In this document: positions 12,100-22,687 of the stretch, in pieces | Layout of the letters: each line of letters starts with the position of its first letter | How positions within the stretch are numbered: position 1 is the stretch's first letter | Assembly (NCBI GenBank): GCA_947683625.1 | Contig: CANTUR010000611.1 | Location: forward strand, 124,001-188,000 | Reading direction: 5' to 3' | Origin: Mallotus nudiflorus | Taxonomy: Eukaryota; Streptophyta; Magnoliopsida; Malpighiales; Euphorbiaceae | Length of the DNA stretch: 64,000 nucleotides | Translations under genes and position numbers: made by a program | The notes under the pieces: model-generated | Database searches by the model: none | Told to the model about the DNA's origin: nothing | Seen by the model: the letters and a program-made list of their open reading frames with translations, nothing else

Positions 12100-12925
12100 C
12101 ATATATTTAACATAAACATTGATAAGGACGAGAAGTGTTTCGATTGTTTGTTATATTTGAGGTGTTTTGGGTATTTTGGTAGGAGAAAAGTTATTATAGT
12201 TTGGATTTCTGAAGTTTAATGAATTAAGGTTGTTAGATTTGGTGGCTAGATTTGCTATTGCAGGGAAGTGAATAGATTCAATCAGTATGGTGGTCACTTC
12301 AAAGGTAAACAATTTTTCATGTAGTTATTCAAAGGAGACAGGTGATTCTTTGGCTTGAATTGATCTAGTAAGTTCTTTGTAGTCATCTCTTAAACCTGCA
12401 AAAATAATGTCAGTAACATTTTAAATATCAATTGGAGAACCCAATAGTGCTAGTTCATCAACTCTAGCCTTTATAGTATGTAGAAAATCTATAATTGTCA
12501 TAGTACCTTTGGTTAGAGACTTGATATGTTATTTGATTTATTTTATGTGTCCCTTTGATGGTTTTGCATAAGTAGATGCTAATATGTCCTAAGCTTGTTT
12601 AGACATTGTTGAATTGGCTATGAATGGAACTATATTTGGAGAAATGAGCCAACTATGGCATTGAGGATCAATTGATCCTATCGAATCCATAAAGAATGAG
12701 CTGGTTTGGGGGTGGAGTTATTATTGATGCAAGGCAAGGCTTCAAGCCATCTATATAGCCAAGGATATCATAACCAATAAGAAGAGTTTGAAATTGGAGC
12801 TTCCACGATGGGTAATTATTGTTAGTTAGTTTAATTGGGGCTTGGATTGCTGTATTAATGGTCATTAAGGTGGAGGGGTCACTGAAATTTTGAGTTCCAC
12901 TAGAGATTTTAGTAGTGTTGGCCAT
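12100..12925 (-). pseudogene. copia Gag (broken)
   Basis: A start codon at 12923-12925 opens a frame with NNYPSWKLQFQTLLIGYDI, the usual copia Gag UBN2-like beginning. It continues in broken pieces down to about 12100. The start lies about 55 bases after the primer-binding site, as expected for the first frame of the element. Confidence 0.7.
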
Positions 12926-12980
12926 GTTGAGGAATAATAAAAGAACGAGAGAAAAAAAATAACAAGATTAGAAACTATTT

Positions 12981-12994
12981 CTGCTCTGATACCA
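12981..12994 (-). other. copia primer-binding site
   Basis: The minus strand reads TGGTATCAGAGCAG directly after the LTR end, the complement of initiator methionine tRNA used by most plant copia elements. Confidence 0.85.
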
Positions 12995-13236
12995 TGTACA
13001 ACATGACAGTAAGGCAAGAAGAGAATTGAAGAAGAGATAGTTTAATATTCATTAGATGATTGAATTATATACAACAGATGGATACAACTATATTAGATAT
13101 GCAAGAAACTAAATCAGATATGTTATACCTACAATAACTTTAACTAACTTGATTATACATCTAGTTTGAATACAATTTAAATACAAAAGATAATAGTACA
13201 ACTGAAGTTGAATTAGTCATGATCATATCCTTAACA
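12995..13236 (-). repeat. copia 5' LTR
   Basis: A 242-bp segment that on the minus strand starts TGTTAAGGATATG and ends GTTGTACA, giving TG...CA ends. The primer-binding site follows immediately. The partner LTR is absent, so age by LTR comparison is not possible. Confidence 0.8.
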
Positions 13237-13309
13237 AAGACTATGTTAATGCCCATAATGCAACTCGTGCACAAGTAGGTGTAGCAAATGTAGTATAGGA
13301 TACTACTGT
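13237..13309 (+). pseudogene. PR-1-like pseudogene, 5' part
   Basis: The frame from 13240 reads DYVNAHNATRAQVGVANVV then a TAG where PR-1 proteins have Trp, then DTTV. This is the start of the CAP domain of pathogenesis-related protein 1, a secreted defence protein. The signal peptide is missing because the copia 5' LTR ends exactly at 13236. The frame is then cut by the hAT element at 13310, and the rest resumes at 18547. The TGG-to-TAG change alone would stop translation. Confidence 0.8.
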
Positions 13310-13956
13310 TAGAGGTGAGCAAGAATCGCCCAAACATAAATTTTTAAACGGACCCGACTCAAGAATTGTGACTGGTTCGGCTTCCGAGTGGAGAGATGAT
13401 TCGGTTCGGGTGAGGATTGAATGGATATTCAAATTTTGGGTGATAGGTCAGGGTAGGTATTTTATTTCTCGACCTACCCTAATTTTGATATTACCTTTTA
13501 TTAAAATGACACCATTTAAAACTAGGGTTAGTATGTATATATAGACATAAAACCCTAATTCCTTTCATTTTACACTTCTCCTCTCTTTCGTCGTTCTTCT
13601 AGAGCCTTCTTTCCTCTATCCTCCCTTTTTTTAACAGAGCATCTCTTATACTCCTTTAACCCTTCTATCTCTTTTAAACCTCAAAGAAACCTTAGCAACT
13701 CTTGATCTTGATCTTTCTCTCTTCTATTCTCTCAATCTTGGTTCAGTCTCCTTTCATGTTTTTGAAATCGCATTAATTTTTTTTAACATATCGCCATCTC
13801 AAATGACGTTTTATTTATTAATGGTAAATTGGTAATACATTATAGATCTTGTCATTCCTATATTGGGTTTTTGATATTTTCACAATTTCTTATGGTTGTT
13901 TGTATAAAAATATAGGTTATATTTTTAAAAGTATAGTATATGAGTATATTTATATT

Positions 13957-14395
13957 GATATGTGTAAAATATATTTTTTGATCTATGTTATATACTTATA
14001 TTTATAGATCTAAGGTCGACGATAATTTTTTTTGAAAATTTTTTATTTTTTTAATTTATTATTGATATGTGTAAAGTTTTTGTTGTATATATGTTATAAT
14101 GTTTAAATCTATGGTCAATGATAATTTTTTGTATTTACTTGTGAAAAAATTTGATTTTTTGAAATTGTCTTTAATATGTGTAAATTTTGTTGTTATATAT
14201 ATGTTATATGTTTAGATCTGTGGTCAATGATAATTGTTTTGTATTTCTTTGTGATAAATTTTTGTTTTTTTAGGAATTTTGTTTGATATGTGTAAAATTT
14301 TTTGTGTTATATATGTCATATTGTATGGATTTATGCTGGATGATACTTTTTTTATAATTATTTGTGAAAAATTATTAATTTTTCATCATTTTTTT
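13957..14395 (+). repeat. four tandem repeats of about 110 bp in the hAT left arm
   Basis: Units beginning with (G)ATATGTGTAAA start at about 13957, 14064, 14173 and 14285. Each continues with a TATATGTTATA block and an AGATCT...GGTC(A/G)A(C/T)GATAAT block, spaced 107 to 112 bp. They diverge from each other by many substitutions. Subterminal repeats in hAT elements bind transposase, and whether these do is inference. Confidence 0.75.
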
Positions 14396-14985
14396 CATTT
14401 GTGTAACATGTATGTAAACAAAAAAGGTATTGTTTATAGATCTATAGTTATTTTAATTAAAAGTTGTAAAAGTATTTTATTTCATTTGATAAAAAATAGT
14501 TTTTATTATTTTTATCATTTTTTATCTGTCATATGTGTATTGTAAAATAATTTTTATTTTTAATGTGTTTAATGTTTTAAAAGATTATTGGATTTTGTGT
14601 GTTATTTTTGTGCATATTTATTTATTTAAGATTTTGTGTTAATATTGATTTATTTAAATAACGTGCAAATAATTTTTTTTTTGTTATGTCCTGTGTATGT
14701 TTCTAAAGTTCTAAAGTTCCTAAGTGGTGGAAGCTTAAAGTTATAACAAAAATAAAGGGGTGGAAGCATAAGCTTTTACAAATTCAGTTATAACTTTGTA
14801 ACTTTCTAAATAAAAAGGGTGGAAACAGTCACTATCTAATTGCGATCTCAAATTCTGAATATTGCTTTAGTAGTAATATAAAGGTATTGAGCAGTTACTT
14901 CAATTTTTTTTATATGAGATTGTGATGTGCAAAATTATTTTGTTTCAACCTGTGACCTGATTCTTTATTCTGTTTTATGTCATTA

Positions 14986-17124
14986 ATGGAGATGGCCAAT
15001 ACTAGTGGCAATACCAATGCCACTGGTTCAAACCCTGAGGTGGTGGTGGAAGCCCCAAGTGTTCTTGCTGTTGAGCAGACACAGACTGAACATTAGCCTA
15101 AAGGTACTGCTAAAAAACAAAAGGAGACTAAACCAAAATCTAAAGTTTGGCAGTACTTTGAGAGAATTAAGTACCAGAATGGTGTTGTCATTAAGGGTAA
15201 ATGTATCCATTATACTGCTTCCTATAATGCTCACTCTAAAAAACATGGCACTTCATCTTTAAAAGACCATGTAATGAGTTGTTTGAAATTTTCACATTCT
15301 TTAGATGCTAGGTAGTCATTGTTAACTTTGCAACTTGCTGGGGTGGGAGCACATGAAAATACTGAGTCTGTTGTCTTAGGGCCTTGGAAATTTGACCAAG
15401 AAACTATTAGAAATTCACTTGCATAAATGGTAATTACAAATGAATTGCCATTTAAATTTGTAGAATAGGGTGGTTTTAAGAAGTTTATGTCTATTGCTTG
15501 TCCTCACTTTAAGATACCATCTAGATGGACTATAAGTAGGGACTGTTATACCATATTTTCTAATAAGAGGCTTAAGCTTAAAAATTTCTTTAAGTCACAT
15601 TGTTAAAGAATCAATATCACTACTTATTCTTGGACATATTAAAGAATTAATTATATGTGTGTGACTGCTCACTATATTAATGATGGGTAGAATTTGCATA
15701 AACAGATAATATCTTTTGTCCCTATTACCTCTCATAAGGGGGAATACATCTGTAAAGCATTAGAGAATTATTTGATTGAGTAGGGAACTAGAAATGTATT
15801 CTCAATCACATTAGATAATGCATCCTTTAATGACACTGCTGTGGGGTATTTTAGAAAGAAAATGTTAAGTTGGGGTGCCATTAGACTGAAATTTCTCCAT
15901 ATGAGATGTATAGCTTACATCTTGAACCTAGTTGTGAATGATGGCTTAAAAGAAGTTAATTCTTTTGTTAAAAAAGTAAGGGAGTCGGTTAGATACATGA
16001 GAAACTCACCTTTTAAGTTGAGTAAATTTAGAGTGCTTTATGAACTGCTAGGGATTGAGTCCAAATGCTCATTGTCTCTTGATGTCCCTACAAGGTGGAA
16101 TTCCACCTACTTAATGCTTAAAAATTCCTATTTATTTCAGAAGACTTTTGATAAATATGAAGAAACTAAATCTTCTTACAAACATGATTTAGGGGATGAT
16201 ATTCTAGATTTTCTTGATTGGCTGTGTGTTAAACAAATGGTTGACATGTTGAAGCTTTTCTATGATATGACACTAAGAATATCTGGTTCAAATTTTGTGA
16301 CTTTAAAAAGCTCCTTTTTTGAAATTTATGATTTGAATTACAATATTATTGAGATACAATCATCTTTTGATATGTCTGTTAAGAACATAGGCAACAACAT
16401 GAAGTAGAAATTTGATAAATATTGGGGAGATCTAGAGAAAATGAACTCTGTGACTTTTTTTGCTATAAACCTTGATCCTTGGTATAAACTTGAATTTGTT
16501 GAATTCTCTATGAATCAAATGTATGGTCCAATGTTGGGAAGCACACTGTATTTGAAAATGAAGTCTGATCTCTATCTGTTGTTTGATGATTATTTGTCAA
16601 CTTATGGCTCTTCTTTTGCCTTTGAGTCTAGTTTTGGTACTCAGTCTAGCCAGACAGTTTCTAAACCTCAATTGCCTGTTTTTGGAAACACTATGTCTTT
16701 AATGGAAGAAAAATTCAAAAAGCATAAGTTTGATTATGGTTTAGGTGGAAGTAAACTATATGAACTCAAAATATATCTTAGTGAGGCTATAGTGGAAGAT
16801 GAGAGAACTTTTGATATCCTCAGATGGTGGAAGTTGAATTCTAAGAGGTTTCTAATTCTATATTCCATGGCTAGAGATGTTCTAGCTATTCCTGTTTCTA
16901 CTGTTGCTTCTGAGTCAGCATTTAGTACCTGAGGTATAGTTCTTAATTATTTTCAGAGTTATTTAACTCCAAAAATAATGTAAGCTTTGATATGTATACA
17001 ATATTGGCTTAGAATGCCAAACCAGACTATTAAGGAAGAATAATCTTTAGAGGATTTAGAGTCATTTGAAAAAGATGATGTTTTTAAAATGTGTTCAATT
17101 ACTTGCATTTGTTTATTATATTAA
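14986..17124 (+). pseudogene. hAT transposase (nonsense-broken, no frameshift)
   Basis: One single frame from ATG at 14986 can be followed for about 710 codons. It has about twelve internal stops but no shift. The N-terminal BED zinc finger lies near 15140-15290 (GKCIHYTASYNAHSKKHGTS then H and C ligands; the second Cys ligand is Tyr). The central RNase H-like part contains LDVPTRWNSTYLML (about 16078-16120). The C-terminal hAT dimerisation region has ILRWWKLNSKRFLIL and VSTVASESAFST (about 16815-16930). Most stops are TAG or TAA where Trp or Gln is expected. The protein would cut and paste the element, but it cannot be made in full now. Confidence 0.85.
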
Positions 17125-18020
17125 TGCAATGCTTGTTTAAATTCTAATTCTTTTCTTTTCTTTTCTTTACATATCATGATCCATTGGGCAGTGGCCCTTC
17201 TTTAGCTTAGTTAAATTGCTTACTGATGATAATTACTCTATTAATATTATCCATTATTGATTCTATTAATACATGGCTATTTGATTACTAAAGCTACTTG
17301 CCTGTCTGCCTCCTTTTTAAAATGTTATTGCTCTGTGTACTGCCTATGACCAACCTGACCTGAAGTGTCCCTTTTTAATGGTTGAGGTGCCTATGTTTAC
17401 GTTGCTGTTGCAGTAACTCTGTGTGTGTGTATGCATAGAACAAAGGCAATGATGTTGCTTCTAATGCTAGGATTATATGATCTTCAATGAATGCATGTTT
17501 AAGTTTCTTTGGTGGCCTTTTTTTTAACTATAAAAAATGTGGCTGCATTCTTGATTTGCATTGTAAATGCTCAATTCTGAGCCTCTTGTTCTGTGTTTTT
17601 TGGCAGTAATGATACTTCCACCCTATATTTTTTAAATATGTTAGAGTACTTGCCCTATTTGACTAAGTGGCTATTTTTTTAGTGTCAGCAATTAGGGCCG
17701 TATTCTAAATGTTTTCTGAAAATAAGCATCATGAGCCTCCTCTACTAGCTTTTTTTCTTTAATAACCTTGTTCTATATTAGAACAATGATTTTGTTCTAA
17801 TTGAAATTGTGTGTTGTTGTTCCTTCAATATGCAGGTGAATTACAACTCTTTTTTATCAACCTACTAAAGTTGCATTTTTTAGGAATTTTGCAGTCTAAT
17901 TTATGGGGGTTTTGCACATATAGAAGCTTTTTGTATATTGTTAGTTATAGGGGTGAAAAGCAATTGTTAATCCTGAACCTGCAAATTGTCTCTGCTTTAT
18001 TTTTTGTATGCAGAAATGTA

Positions 18021-18284
18021 GTGTAGTTGTTTAAATATTCTTTTGTATTAAGATTAGGTATTAATTTTTATATCTAAGTTAATATTAGTCAAATAAGTGT
18101 ATTTTGAAGTGTTCGAAAAAAAAAACAAGTGTATTTTGAACAATGTAACTACAGTGCAGTTGCTTAAATATTCTTTTGTATTAAGATTAGGTATTAATTT
18201 TTGTATCTAAATTAGTATTAGTGAAACAAGTGTCTTTTGAAGTGTTCGAAAAAAAAAGCAAGTGTATTTTGAACAATGTAACTA
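18021..18284 (+). repeat. two tandem repeats of about 133 bp in the hAT right arm
   Basis: Two copies begin GTG(T/C)AGTTG(T/C)TTAAATATTC at 18021 and 18154. They share the whole text up to an A-run followed by CAAGTGTATTTTGAACAATG. They differ by a few bases only, so the duplication is more recent than the left-arm repeats. Confidence 0.8.
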
Positions 18285-18546
18285 TTTGGATTTGGTCCAA
18301 AATGATTAATGAAATAAATATATAGTTTATTTATTTTTTTAATTAGAGTCCAAAAAAGGGCCCAACTCAACCAAGCTCAACCCGATTTTCGATCCAACCG
18401 GACCCGACCAATTTCAATTTTCAAAATATCATTTTTTTCTTTTAAATCAGTTCGGGTTGGTCCTGTTTTTCTCCTCATTAAAATTGATCGGTTTCTACCA
18501 TTATTTGACCCGACCAACCTGACCGTTGCACACCCCTAACTACTGT

Positions 18547-18905
18547 TGCACACCCCAAACTATGTCAATTCAAGAATTAGTGACCGCATTCTTGTGTATT
18601 CTAATGGATTTTATGGTGAAAACTTAGCCAAAGGAGGGGTAGTTCACTTACAGGAATTGCAGCAGTTAATTTATGGGTGGCAGAGAAGCAAAATTATAAC
18701 TACACTTCAAATTCTTGCATTGGAGGTCAACAATGTTTGCATTATACTCAAGTGGTTTGGAAAAATTATGTTCGTTAAGGGTGTGCCCGAGTCCAATGCA
18801 CTAATGGGTGGTGGTTCATTACTTGCAACTGTGATCCACAAGGCAACTATATTGGTCATAAACCTTACCAGAAGAAGATCAATTTCAAATTTACATTGGC
18901 TCTTA
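18547..18905 (+). pseudogene. PR-1-like pseudogene, 3' part
   Basis: After the hAT element and its target duplication the CAP domain goes on: YVNSRISDRILVYSN and FYGENLAKGG (18560-18640), then, after a shift, AAVNLWVAEKQNYNY (about 18660-18705), CLHYTQVVWKN (about 18738-18770) and CARVQCTNGWWFITCN (about 18780-18830), ending GNYIGHKPY near 18870. These are the conserved CAP blocks with their cysteines. There are at least two frameshifts and one TAA after KNYVR. Removing the transposon and one target copy still leaves a broken gene, so it was decaying before or after insertion. Confidence 0.85.
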
Positions 18906-18962
18906 CATGCAATGCTACGTCCATTTTTTAGCACAAATAATCTAAATAATCCCATCAAATAA

Positions 18963-19715
18963 ATTGTATCAATTAGTAATACGGTTTGAGATATTGATCT
19001 TAATCTAAAAACAATACTTATTTAGATGTTGTGTCTTCATGTTTAAGTTTTTTTTTTTACGATCAAAAAAGTAAAACACACATTCTACCTCAAGAATATT
19101 TAAATTGTTAAACATAGTGCTTTCTTTATTATTACTATTATTTTATTATTATATAGGGTTGGATTTTCTAGACATATTTCAGAAATTTATTTCAGGCTAA
19201 TAAAATCAAAAGAAAAAAAATCACACTAATATATAAAATAACAATAAAAATTCTTGCAGTGGCCCGTTATGAAAAGCGGGCTGCTATTTTACTAAAAAAT
19301 CATCCAAAAGATTGCATGGGTAGTTTCATTAAAAAAATTAACGCAGAAAATTTTATTTTATACAAGTTGTTACATAGTAGTCCGCTACAAGTATCAACGT
19401 CTATAAAATATATTATTAAGATTGTTCAAAAAATATAATATTAATTGAGCTATAAATTAATCTAAATATACATGGTATAATTCAAAAATATTCATCAATA
19501 ATCAGCGTTAATTTCTCTCTAAAAATTTGCTGAAGTACATAATTCGAATCCTATTATTGTCGATTTAAAAGGAAGGATTGTTTTTATTGTATACTCTATC
19601 AATGATAAGATCGTATGATCAATCTATAAATATAGAATTATAATTAGGCAACTGTATATCATAGGCTATTGTTGAGGAATTAATTTGATTTACGTTTCTG
19701 TACTATATCGCCTTC
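18963..19715. other. intergenic, no gene seen
   Basis: AT-rich spacer between the PR-1 relic and the F-box gene, with short A and T runs. I see no reading frame with protein character and no terminal inverted repeats that I could pair. Confidence 0.5.
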
Positions 19716-19724
19716 TATATAAAT
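19716..19724 (+). promoter_or_regulatory. possible TATA box of the F-box gene
   Basis: TATATAAAT lies about 155 bases upstream of the ATG at 19879 and is followed by a C/T-rich leader (near 19756-19790). Spacing and context suit a plant core promoter. The motif is common in AT-rich DNA, so confidence is moderate. Confidence 0.45.
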
Positions 19725-19878
19725 CACTGCAAAGAATCAATAAAATTCAACACCATTTCTTCTTCATTCTCTTGTATCACATAAATTTTCCTATTAAAGA
19801 GTATGGCTCAATGAACATGTTGCCGTCCTTTCCGGTGTTTCTCTCCATAGATTGCTTACAGCTCTGAAGGAATTAATT

Positions 19879-21847
19879 ATGGAACCACCACTCAAGCAGC
19901 CAGCAACCTCATCAGCTAAGCAAACAAGTAGTCTTGATGACCTTCCAGACGATATTATTCACAAGATCCTCAACTTTTTCACCATAAAAGACATAGCTCG
20001 ATTCAGCACCTTATCAAAAAGATGCAGAAAGCTTTCTATTACAATTCCAAACCTGTATATATCCTTGACACGAGAAAAAATAAATAAATTTTTAGAGGAC
20101 AAGATTTGTTGACTTCATAGATAGATTCATGATTTTTCGGAACGGTATGAAGTTACAAAAATTCAATGTTTCATGGGCTTTTGACACGTCACCTCATGCA
20201 CTTTTGCACCATGAAAAATATAGAATAGAATCATGGCTGCATCAAGCTGCAATATGCAATGTAGAGGAGCTAGAACTTCGGGTCCGTTTCGAAGAAAACG
20301 GCAGGGTTTTTTCTTTGCCTCTTTGCTTCACTGAGTACAGTTCCTTTAAGTATCTTAACATAGAATTGTTCAACGGCACCTTGAAATTGCCTTCTGTTGG
20401 TTTCAAATTCCTGCAGGTTGTGACTCTAAGCGATACTCGTGTCCAGCAACATGAATTTGAAATCTGGCTGTCGAATTGCGAATCTCTTCAGAGGTTAAAT
20501 ATTTGCAATATTAAGGGTCTTCAAAGTCTTAACATCGACAAAGCATCTCTTTATTATTTGGAGATCTTACTCATTTGTGACAATTATGCAAGTACACTCT
20601 CCACTATCAATATTTCAGCTTGTAGACTTGGCTACTTGAGCTTGCATTGGTTATCGTACGAAAGCAGAATGAAGTTAACGATTTCTGCTCCCAATCTTGA
20701 AACTTTAGTACTTGATGGACATATTGATTATGATTATTATCATACAAGCAGCTTCAATTCTCTGCAAAAAGTCTCCATTTGTTCTCGAACTGATCCTGCT
20801 CGCCTTTTGCACAAGGCTCAGACTTCAACTGATATACAACCTTATGATCAGATTTTTCAAGGTGTTTGCCATGCTAAAATCCTGCTTCTGAATTCATCTT
20901 TTGTTAAGGTAGCCCTTCAATCATGAACCATCTTATTTGATTTTGTAGAGAAAATTTTAGTTGTTTACTGCATTTCAGGCTGTTATAACTATTTGGTAAT
21001 TCTCGCCTATTCCAAATAAATTCCCAGCAACAAATGGGTGAACGATTCATATTCCGAGTGTTTTATATTTTGCTAGCATTGAGCAAAACTTATAAAATAT
21101 ATTAATGTCCTTTCCTGTCTCTTTTTATTTTTGCAGTTTCTTACCCAAGAAATGCTTCCAACAACTTCATTACAAAATGTGTACAGCTTACAGATGCATG
21201 TCAGTTTTCATTTAGAGCAATACGATTTTCAAAGAATGTGTCCCTTCTTATTTCATTTCCTAATTTAGAAGTGCTCTCCTGGAGATCCTATTTCAAATCA
21301 GAAGCTCCCAGTGCTAATGTAAGTAACAAAGTACACTTCAGGATAAAAAGATCGAATGAACCAACTTGTTTAGCATACACATAAATATAGACTTCTATGT
21401 GTAGTTTGATCTTTCTGCAGCATATGTTATTGAATCTTGAAATTCATTATTGATCTTTATACATGTTCAATTCACAAAAGATGGGGTTCTTATTATTTTA
21501 TTTTTAATTACAATATTCAGGTGCCAACCAACTTGATAGACGCATCTGCTAATGCTATGGAGTTCTTGCTATCTAAATGCGCCATCGTTATTGATAAACT
21601 GAAGTTGGTAGAGATTGATCTTGACAGAGATAGTAGCGTGCTAGGATTGATTGGGTACATGCTTCATCACTCTAAGGAACTCGACAAAATGACAATCTAT
21701 TACTCTCCGCAAGAGCATCGCAATATGTCAGAGATTATCAGAATTATAGAAGGATTCAGGAGGGCTTCTTCTCCTGCAGTTCTTGTTCTGCCAAGGGTAG
21801 TACCATTAGCGGACGCCAAAAGGATTTTCTATATCAATGGCAGTTAG
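19879..21847 (+). pseudogene. F-box/LRR (FBD-like) gene, probably decayed
   Basis: Three exons are inferred: 19879-20908, 21137-21318 and 21521-21847, with GT-AG borders and phase 0 junctions. The product would be an SCF ubiquitin ligase substrate adaptor. The F-box lies at residues about 24-65 (LDDLPDDIIHKILNFF, FSTLSKRCRKL). Leucine-rich repeats follow (about 20270-20780), and the last exon resembles an FBD-type tail (LKLVEIDLDRDSSVLGL). I prefer ATG 19879 to any codon upstream because it begins a typical leader before the F-box. Two defects are visible: a frameshift near 20104, with TGA at 20110-20112, and a 1-bp loss in exon 2, which is 182 bp where the copy at 63106-63288 is 183 bp. Sequencing error or use of a truncated F-box protein cannot be excluded. 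Confidence 0.75.
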
Positions 21848-22640
21848 AACCTGGATTCTGCATTTCTACATTGACACTCCATTTCTAAACAAACTAAACT
21901 AAATAGCCATATAATTTGTTATTACATTCATTTTGAGAATGATTTGCCACTGTGCTAATAGCCTATTGTTCGAGTAACGGTCTTATAATGCAGGGCATCA
22001 AGAGTTCAACTGCAAGAAATATTTTTCCCAATTTATAAAATTGAAAATATCCTGAAAATAACACTTAAGTCTTTGATTATCAAGATCAAACTTATCATAT
22101 CAGATTTTGAAGTCTTGTATACAGAAAATGATTAAGTTCATTTTCTTCACCTTGAACTAAACATCACAGTTAATATGCTTTCAATGATATTCATCTCTTA
22201 ATTTAACGCTCTGAGATTCAAATTTTAATATCAGCACTTTCAAGAAGAGTCAAGATCGTGCAAGATTAAGGACTGTTAGTGTTTTATGGAGAATGTTCGG
22301 ATTCAACATTGCCGTCCACCAATAACTAGTGAACTAGCCTACCTTATCCCCACTGACATTGCTATAAACAAACATGCACATATCATCATCAATTTCTCTT
22401 CTAAATAACTCACAAACATCAAAAGGGTCATTTAGAGCACACATCAAGGGCTATGAACATCCCACCTAGACCAGTAACTTATCCTTCAGATTAAGCCTGA
22501 CAGTAACACCTATCTCCAATCTCCCACATTTTTTAACACAAAAAAAAAAAAAAAAAAAAAAAAAATTAGGGTGGGAATGAAGGATACACATAAAAAGCCC
22601 TGGTTAAGAAGAAAGAATGAACTGAAAAAAGCTCAATTGA
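21848..22640. other. intergenic between convergent genes
   Basis: Spacer and 3' ends of two convergent genes. It contains an A-run of about 25 bases at 22541-22565 and no reading frame of note. Poly(A) signals for the minus-strand gene probably lie near its lower edge but I could not single one out. Confidence 0.5.
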
Positions 22641-22687
22641 TATTACAATCCTGGAGAAGAAACCTGCAGTTATTAGCAGATTAAGTT

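Larger units (their letters stand above)
9336..13236 (-). mobile_element. truncated Ty1/copia retrotransposon
   Basis: A minus-strand copia element with 5' LTR (12995-13236), primer-binding site, Gag, protease, integrase and reverse transcriptase in copia order (integrase before RT). It stops within the RT/RNase H region at about 9336, where it abuts the chromovirus stub; RNase H end and 3' LTR are gone. The 5' LTR outer edge at 13236 sits directly on the PR-1 pseudogene. The coding region has many stops and altered active-site residues, so it is a fossil. Confidence 0.85.
13310..18538 (+). mobile_element. hAT family DNA transposon
   Basis: Ends are TAGAGGTGAGCAA on the left and, inverted, TAGGGGTGTGCAA on the right, matching at 11 of 13 positions. 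An 8-bp target duplication ACTACTGT flanks it perfectly (13302-13309 and 18539-18546). It carries a transposase frame (14986-17124) with a BED finger and the hAT C-terminal dimerisation region. The 5.2-kb length suits an Ac/Tag-like autonomous element. Non-coding ends hold direct repeats (13957-14395 and 18021-18284). The element is silent now because of stops in the transposase. Confidence 0.9.

Noticed and set aside
19200..19400. Possible inverted pairing around GCGGGCTGC and GCAGAAAATT
   Set aside because: The pairing is too short and interrupted to call a hairpin RNA or transposon end.
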